Shown in pieces: positions 57,401-64,000 of a stretch of 64,000 bases of DNA. Origin of the DNA: Pseudovirgaria hyperparasitica (Eukaryota; Ascomycota; Dothideomycetes; Acrospermales; Acrospermaceae). Below the pieces are notes generated by a model. The model was not told the DNA's origin. It worked only from the letters and a program-made list of their open reading frames with translations, and did no database searches. The translations under genes were made by a program, and so were the position numbers. Within the stretch, counting starts at the first letter, position 1; every line of letters starts with the position of its first letter. Where the stretch lies: assembly GCF_010093815.1 (NCBI RefSeq), contig NW_022985551.1, positions 1,475,311 to 1,539,310 of the forward strand. Direction: 5' to 3'.

Positions 57401-57843
57401 AAAACATACCTGATATCTATCAGGATCTGCGAGTCGAGCTCACTTCGAGCATCACTTAGCTGTTGGAGCTTTTGGTCAATCTGTGGTTTGGCTTTGTGAT
57501 TGCGGATCGCTCCACGTACAACCCGAAGGCTGAACCGTCGTGCTGATTTGGGTAATCTGAGTTCTTCAATTTCCTTCTTGATATCTGCAGCCAAGATGAT
57601 GCACTGGCTTGCCAGATCACATGTTCTTGTATTACTTTGTGAGTTTCGGAACTGGTCTGCACTACTTCTCAGCTCGGCCAGAGAACTGGTGAGAAACTTC
57701 ATGTTTTCTTGGATAGACTCGTTTCTAGTCGTTGAACCGGACGTATTTCGTTGCAGCTCAGAGCCTGTGTCGTACAGCTTCTTTGCTATTTCCATGAATT
57801 GGAGGACGTTCCCCGCCAAGGCTACAGCTGCCAGAGCCTCCAT
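54495..57843 (-). CDS. NACHT-domain NLR protein with fungal N-terminal helical domain
   Basis: A second STAND ATPase, distinct from that at the left edge. Exons are 57843-57410 and 57360-54495, giving 1099 residues. The N-terminus MEALAAVALAGNVLQFMEIA and KKLYDTGSE is the all-helical domain often found before NACHT in ascomycetes. NACHT follows, with Walker A GTPGSGKS near residue 271 and Walker B FCLFIDGLDEYED near 385. Other NACHT features are VSSRPW, HELNLNDIRRYVE and GVFLWVVLV. The winged-helix-like region has VDLIHRSASEFL. No ankyrin, WD40 or TPR repeats are visible in the C-terminal 500 residues. The end is a short tandem of IDDKG-like units then Thr/Asn-rich sequence. The intron is 49 bp with a GTATGT donor. 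Function is inferred from class only. Confidence 0.88.
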
Positions 57844-58789
57844 GACTACGAAGAGTATAGTAACGCTGTGACCACGTTGAAGATCACAGCTAGGGAACAC
57901 TGGCTTGGGCTAAAAGAGGCTCCTCAATGATAGTGATACAAGAATGCAAGGAGGAATGAGTCCATGGAGAGAAGGCGAGGCCACGAGCGGCGCAGCATCA
58001 AGGCTTTGAGGCTTAGGCTGCGGAAAAGGCATCGTGCAGCTCACGCGGAAGGCTGTCGTCAGTCAACAGTACCGATGAGCCCCTGCGCGCATAAATCTCT
58101 AATCCTGTCCGAGACTGGAGGGACTGACCTATTTTGCTTATCGCGTTACACAGGTCTTGCAGATCCAGAGATGGGCATATACAATCCTAATCCTTCCATA
58201 CAAGCTCAATCTGGGCCAAAATTGAGATAGAGAATACAAGCTCAATCTGCGCCTCAGAATGATTGCCAAGATGGTACAATCCCAATCCAATTGGTCAGAT
58301 TGCTGCTTATGTTGAATTTAAATAAAGTGTTGAAGTGGGGTATATTTCTATAGCCTTACTGGTCAGATCATGCGCAAGGTTCGTCGACAGGACGAATTGC
58401 CAAATGATTGAGTGAGCCTACTCGGTCAGGGACCGGTCATGTTGACCCTTTGAACCACTTGATAGTAGGACCTTTCTCTCGGACATTCAAACGGATATCG
58501 GACATGGAACCCGTGGAATTGTAAGATGGAAGCACTTCGTGGAAGCGATGAATACATTAGTTGTCATCAGCGCTAAACCGTACTTGGCACCGTAAGGGAC
58601 TAGAGCGCCAAGGATTTTCACGATGACACACCTCCATATTCATGTGCGAACCGCCGGCGTTCGACTTTGGCGTCCTTACTCCCCTTGATGATATTTGAAA
58701 GGCTGCATCAAGGCTACCGAAGAAATAGAACCCGCTCTGTCGAAGCTATAGAGTTTCCACAGGAACCATAAACGAAGCCTTATGCCGAG
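57844..58789. promoter_or_regulatory. Divergent region, NLR / SLH1
   Basis: These 946 bp separate two divergent genes and must hold both promoters. A direct repeat lies at 58198-58249. The plus frame at 57964-58230 shows no domain. Confidence 0.45.
58198..58249. repeat. 16-nt direct repeat, 36-bp period
   Basis: ATACAAGCTCAATCTG occurs at 58198-58213 and again at 58234-58249. Confidence 0.8.
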
Positions 58790-58868
58790 ATGTCGCCGTC
58801 ACTCGAGGACATGGAGGCCGAGTGGCACTCGCAGCTCAACGCAATGCGCAGCGCCATTGCAGACTTAG
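58782..58868 (+). promoter_or_regulatory. Possible overlapping upstream ORF of SLH1
   Basis: An ATG 8 nt before the SLH1 ATG opens a 28-codon frame in another register that runs into the SLH1 coding region and stops at 58868. If it lies in the leader it could lower SLH1 translation. The transcription start is unknown. Confidence 0.3.
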
Positions 58869-61800
58869 GTATTTCCAAGTTGACTGGAAGTACTGTCCCG
58901 TATGGTCATGATTTTGAATTGGACATAGATAGTACCCCTTCCGCCAGTGCGAGTGACGAAGACCTTTGGGACATCATTAGCGATGATAATGATGATGGCG
59001 AAGTGACCGACTATTCTGCTATGGCTGCAGAAAACAGCCTTTCTACTGTTTTTAGTAACTCGGGTACAATTTACAGTCGAGAGTGGCTGCGTGAGCAGTG
59101 TAGTCAAGTTGCTCGTGGCAGTGCAGGCCTGGACGGCGACACACTACAAGATCAAGTGTTTGCCGTCCTTGCCTCGGACAGCAATGGTACATTCACAGGC
59201 CTCTCAGAAACCTTTCTCCATTCTCGTGCTGACAAAGTCTAGATGAGGAGCTCCAGATGATACTTGCAGAAGTTCTTGGTTATGAACAACTTGACCTCGT
59301 TGCTGATCTCATCAAACATCGGCAAACGGTAGTCCGATCTTCTGATACCTCACCAGACAGCAGAACAACTGCCGGCAGGTTGCAAACACGACAAGAGCGT
59401 GAAGAGACTCTTCGTCGACAGGAACTGGAGCATAAAAATGCACCATTACCAGCACGATCTCATTTCGATTCACCCAAGTATCCACACGTTTACAAGACCC
59501 ATGATGAAGGCAACACGTTGTCATCCTCTGGCAGAAAGTACGCCGTGCCCCAAGGAAGTCAGCGTGTTGAACATGAAGTGAGACAGGATGTTGAATGCAC
59601 ACCGCAATTGCAAGCTGACATTTGTTAGAAATATGAAGAATATACAATACCCGCTGCAAAGGTCGGCGTCCTTGGCATGGGCCAGAGTCTAGTCGAAGTT
59701 GCCCATATGGATGGGCTTTGCAAAAGAACTTTCAAAGGGTACAGAGCCCTCAATCGCATGCAAAGTTTAGCTTACCCAGTCGCATACAAAACAAGCGAAA
59801 ACATGCTCATTTGTGCTCCAACTGGTGCCGTAAGTTTCAAAGCCTCTCCGGTGTTCCACGTTGAAACTCATTATAACACAGGGTAAAACGGATGCAGCAA
59901 TGCTCACTATTCTGAATACCGTCTCAAAATATGTGGCACCCAATCCAGTCGAACACCCAGATGCTGTCGACTTTACTGTCATGACCGAGGATTTCAAGAT
60001 TGTCTATGTTGCCCCTATGAAAGCCCTGGCAGCCGAAATCACAGACAAATTAGGGAAGCGCCTGTCCTGGCTTGGCATCCAGGTTCGTGAATTGACGGGT
60101 GATATGCACCTGACCAAATCAGAGATCATGCAAACACAGATCATTGTTACGACTCCCGAGAAATGGGATGTTGTCACGCGGAAGAGTACTGGAGACACGG
60201 AACTCGTACAAAAAGTTCGATTGCTCATTATCGATGAAGTCCATATGCTTCATGATGAGCGTGGAGCAGTGTTGGAATCGCTTGTTGCACGTACGGAGCG
60301 TCAGGTTGAAAGCACTCAATCCCTCATTCGAATAGTTGGACTTTCGGCAACGTTACCAAATTATGTGGATGTTGCAGACTTCCTCAAGGTGAATCGCGAT
60401 GCTGGTCTCTTTTACTTCGATGCCTCGTTCCGTCCGGTACCCTTGGAACAGCACTTCATTGGAGTCAAGGGCAAAGCAGGGACAGCAAAGTCAAGAGAGA
60501 ATCTGGATACTACTGCGTACGAGAAGGTAGAGGATATGCTGAGAAGGGGGCATCAGATCATGGTCTTCGTCCATTCGCGCAAAGACACTTTCAAGACCGC
60601 AAAGATGATTTATGAAAAAGCGTTAGAGGCAGCATCAGCTGATCTACTTAGTCCTATCGGCCATCCTAACTATGACAGTGCAGTGCGGGAAATGAAGTCA
60701 TCGAAAGGCAAAGAATTGCGCGAACTGATACCGAAGGGCCTGGGAACACATCACGCTGGTATGCCACGCACAGACAGAAACCTGGTCGAACGTCTATTTG
60801 CCGATGGTGTCATAAAAGTGCTGTGTTGTACTGCTACTCTTGCTTGGGGAGTCAATCTGCCCGCCGCTGCCGTGGTCATCAAAGGCACAGAGCTCTATAG
60901 CTCACAAGAGGGAAAGTTTGTCGACTTGGGGATCCTTGACGTCTTACAAATTTTTGGACGTGCTGGTCGGCCGCAATTTCAAGACACGGGTATCGGTTTC
61001 ATCTGTACAACACATGACAAGCTGCATCACTATCTTTCCACGGTCACGCAACAGCTACCAATCGAGTCGAGCTTCTCTAAACGAATGGTCGACAATCTGA
61101 ATGCTGAGATCTCGCTTGGGACGGTTACTTCCGTAGCAGAAGCTGTCCAATGGATTGGCTACTCCTACCTCTTTGTGAGGATGCGGCGCAATCCTCATTT
61201 ATACGGGATAGATTGGGCAGAGATTAGAGACGATCCTCGACTCGTTCAAAGGAGACGAAAGCTAGTTATTGACGCTGCCAGAGTCTTGCAGCAGAGTCAG
61301 ATGATAATCTTCAATGAAACTACCGAAGAACTCCGAGCGAAAGACGTTGGCCGGATAGCCAGTCAATACTACGTGCAACAAAGCAGCATTGAAATTTTCA
61401 ACACCATGATGAAACCTCAGGCCACAGAAGCTGACGTGTTGAAAATGATCTCCATGAGTGGAGAATTCGACAACATCCAGTCAAGGGATACGGAGGAGAG
61501 GGAACTCACACGATTGAAGGACGAAGTGATTGCCTGTGAAGTCGATGGTGGTGTCGGAACGCCTCACGGCAAGACGAACATCTTACTTCAATCTCACATC
61601 TCGAAGGCGCGACTCGAAGACTATACTTTGTCTTCGGACACTTCATATGTAGCCCAAAACGCAACACGAATTTGCAGAGCTCTTTTTATGATAGCACTCA
61701 ACAGGCGATGGGGTCACCAATGCCTAGTACTGCTGTCCCTGTGCAAATCAATCGAGAGGCAGGTATGGCCTTTCGAACATCCTTTTCATCAATTCGACCT

Positions 61801-64000
61801 TCCACAGCCTGTGCTCAGAAATCTCGATGAGAAGAGTACTTTGACCTCGATCGAGCAGATGCGCGATATGGAGCCATCAGAGATTGGTCAACTGGTCCAC
61901 AATAATAAAATGGGCGGTATCCTGACGAAACTACTCGACAACTTCCCAACTTTGAGCGTAGACCACGAGATCGCGCCACTCAATCGCGATGTACTCAGAG
62001 TCCGATTTTATATTACTCCGGACTTCCGATGGAACGATAAGCACCATGGTACTTCAGAATCATACTGGATCTGGGTCGAGAACTCGGAGACATCCGAGAT
62101 CTACCATCATGAATTCTTCATCCTATCAAGAAAGAAGCTGTACGACGACCACGAATTGAACTTCACTATACCCCTAACTGATCCACTGCCGACTCAGATT
62201 TACGTCCGCGCCGTGTCTGATCGTTGGCTTGGAGCCGAGACAGTTACTCCTATCTCGTTCCAGCACCTTATCAGGCCCGATACGGAAAGTGTGTACACTG
62301 ACTTGCTCAATCTTCAACCATTGCACATCTCAGCACTCAAAAATCCGCTTCTGGAGGAACTTTATGGCCAACGCTTCCAATACTTCAATCCCATGCAAAC
62401 CCAGATCTTCCACTGTCTATACCATACACCGGCTAATGTATTACTTGGATCTCCGACAGGTAGTGGGAAGACTGTTGCAGCTGAACTGGCGATGTGGTGG
62501 GCCTTCCGCGAGAACCCTGGATCGAAGGTCGTATACATCGCGCCTATGAAGGCGCTTGTGCGCGAGCGAGTGAAGGATTGGGGCAAACGTCTTGCTCTTC
62601 CGATGGGTCTGAAACTCGTCGAACTTACTGGTGACAACACACCTGATACTCGTACGATTAGAGACGCCGATATTATTATTACTACGCCTGAGAAATGGGA
62701 TGGTATCAGTCGTAGCTGGCAGACGAGGGGCTACGTGCAACAAGTCAGTCTTGTCATCATCGATGAGATTCATCTACTGGGTGGCGACCGTGGTCCAATT
62801 CTTGAGATCATTGTCTCTCGTATGAATTATATTGCATCTCAGAAGAAAGGCTCGGTACGCTTGCTGGGTATGTCCACTGCGTGCGCAAATGCCACAGACC
62901 TGGGCAACTGGCTTGGTGTGAAGCAAGGGTTGTTCAACTTTCGACATTCTGTACGACCGGTACCGCTTGAGATCTTCATCGACGGTTTTCCAGAACAGCG
63001 AGGCTTCTGCCCGCTGATGCAATCGATGAACAGACCGACCTTCCTCGCCATCAAGTCACACTCTCCCAACAAGCCAGTCATTGTATTTGTCGCTTCCCGA
63101 CGGCAAACTCGCCTTACAGCCAAAGATCTCATCAACTTCTGTGGCATGGAAGACAATCCACGTCGCTTTGTAGGAATGTCGGAAGATGATCTTATACTCA
63201 ACTTATCCCGCGTCAAAGACGACTCTCTTCGCGAAGCTCTTAGCTTCGGAATTGGCCTGCATCACGCTGGTCTCGTTGAATCTGATCGACAGCTCGCAGA
63301 AGAGCTTTTCGCAAATAATAAGATACAGATCCTCGTTGCCACGAGTACTCTGGCATGGGGTGTGAATCTGCCTGCGCATCTAGTTGTAGTCAAGGGTACA
63401 CAGTTCTTTGATGCCAAGATCGAAGGGTATAAAGACATGGACTTGACAGATGTTCTCCAGATGCTTGGTCGCGCCGGTCGTCCTCAATTCGACTCATCTG
63501 GAGTTGCCCGAATCTTCACACAGGAGGCTAAGAAGCCATTCTACAAGCATTTCCTGCATACTGGATTTCCAGTAGAGTCCTCATTGCACAATGTCCTGGA
63601 CAACCATCTGGGAGCAGAGATCTCGGCGAAGACTGTTGCTACAAAACAGGACGCGCTGGATTATCTGACATGGACGTTTTTCTTCCGGCGTTTGCACAAG
63701 AATCCATCGTACTATGGTCTTAAAATTTCTGCTGATGAGCACAACACCATCGCAGCCCAACAGCTTGCGAATGAGTACATGACTGAACTAGTTGACAGGT
63801 CTCTCAACGAGCTTGCCACTTCTGGGTGTATAGAGATCCACTCCGATGGTGATATCGATCCTACCCCTCTTGGTCGCATAATGAGTTATTACTATCTGTC
63901 GCACAAGACTATTCGTCATCTTAAAGACCATGCGACACGCACGGCGACTTTCGAGGACGTGTTGAAGCTGATGAGCATGGCGACCGAGTACGATGAGCTA
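58790..64000 (+). CDS. SLH1: Ski2-like RNA helicase Slh1/ASCC3 (3' end outside window)
   Basis: A tandem-cassette helicase of the ribosome-quality-control trigger complex, which splits collided ribosomes. Exons are 58790-59186, 59243-59577, 59629-59829 and 59882 to the right edge, giving at least 1684 residues. The N-terminus has LQDQVFAVLAS and MILAEVLGYEQLDLVADLI, then the lead into cassette 1, MDGLCKRTFKGYRALNRMQS. Cassette 1 has APTGAGKT, split by intron 3, then DEVHMLHD, SATLPNY, THHAGMPRTDR and QIFGRAGRPQF, followed by a Sec63 domain. Cassette 2 has GSPTGSGKT, DEIHLLGGDRG, a divergent motif III (MSTACANA), LHHAGL and QMLGRAGRPQF. The N-terminal layout and sequence fit Slh1 rather than Brr2. 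The introns are 51-56 bp. The second Sec63 domain lies beyond the window. Confidence 0.95.

Overview
The window comes from a filamentous ascomycete (Pezizomycotina, most likely Dothideomycetes). The genes are dense and on both strands. Nearly all introns are 46-66 bp with GTRNGY-type donors and TAG/CAG acceptors, and the gene families are typical of such fungi. Gene models were built by reading frames and splice sites by hand; exon coordinates are given in each entry.

Layout, left to right. (1) 1-3467: 5' part of an NLR-type STAND protein (lipase-like hydrolase, NACHT, propeller), running off the left edge. (2) 4198-6860: a fructosamine-3-kinase convergent with an aldo/keto reductase that carries an apparent 1-nt frameshift. 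(3) 7531-16896: a housekeeping block of ribosomal protein uL30/L7 with a box C/D snoRNA in an intron, ESCRT-II Vps22, eIF3c and the kinase Yak1. (4) 18302-27220: a TamA/Dal81-like zinc-cluster regulator, a PLP-homeostasis protein of the YggS/PROSC family and the AP-2 alpha adaptin. (5) 28817-37523: a more accessory stretch with a possible small secreted protein, a ferric reductase, two decayed host-type genes (an APH-fold kinase relic and a small DUF-like gene), a Lys/Glu repeat protein, an intact APH-fold kinase and a secreted LIP-type lipase. (6) 38766-50682: lineage-type genes (Ser/Pro-rich protein, two F-box proteins, a Cys-rich conserved protein, a nucleotidyltransferase-fold protein) around the SNARE Ykt6. 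(7) 51155-53929: Yip1 and a holocytochrome c synthase. (8) 54495-57843: a second NACHT NLR, divergent from (9) 58790 to the right edge, the Ski2-like helicase Slh1/ASCC3 with both helicase cassettes visible.

Themes. Membrane traffic is well represented (Vps22, AP-2 alpha, Ykt6, Yip1). Translation is covered by uL30, eIF3c, an intronic snoRNA aimed at the large-subunit rRNA, and Slh1. Two NLR genes of different N-terminal type lie near the two ends and are the best candidates for non-self recognition. The fructosamine-3-kinase and aldo/keto reductase neighbours could act in succession on glycation products, but this is inference. No tRNA, rRNA, CRISPR array or intact mobile element was recognised. 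All gene identities rest on motif and family memory; no database search was run.
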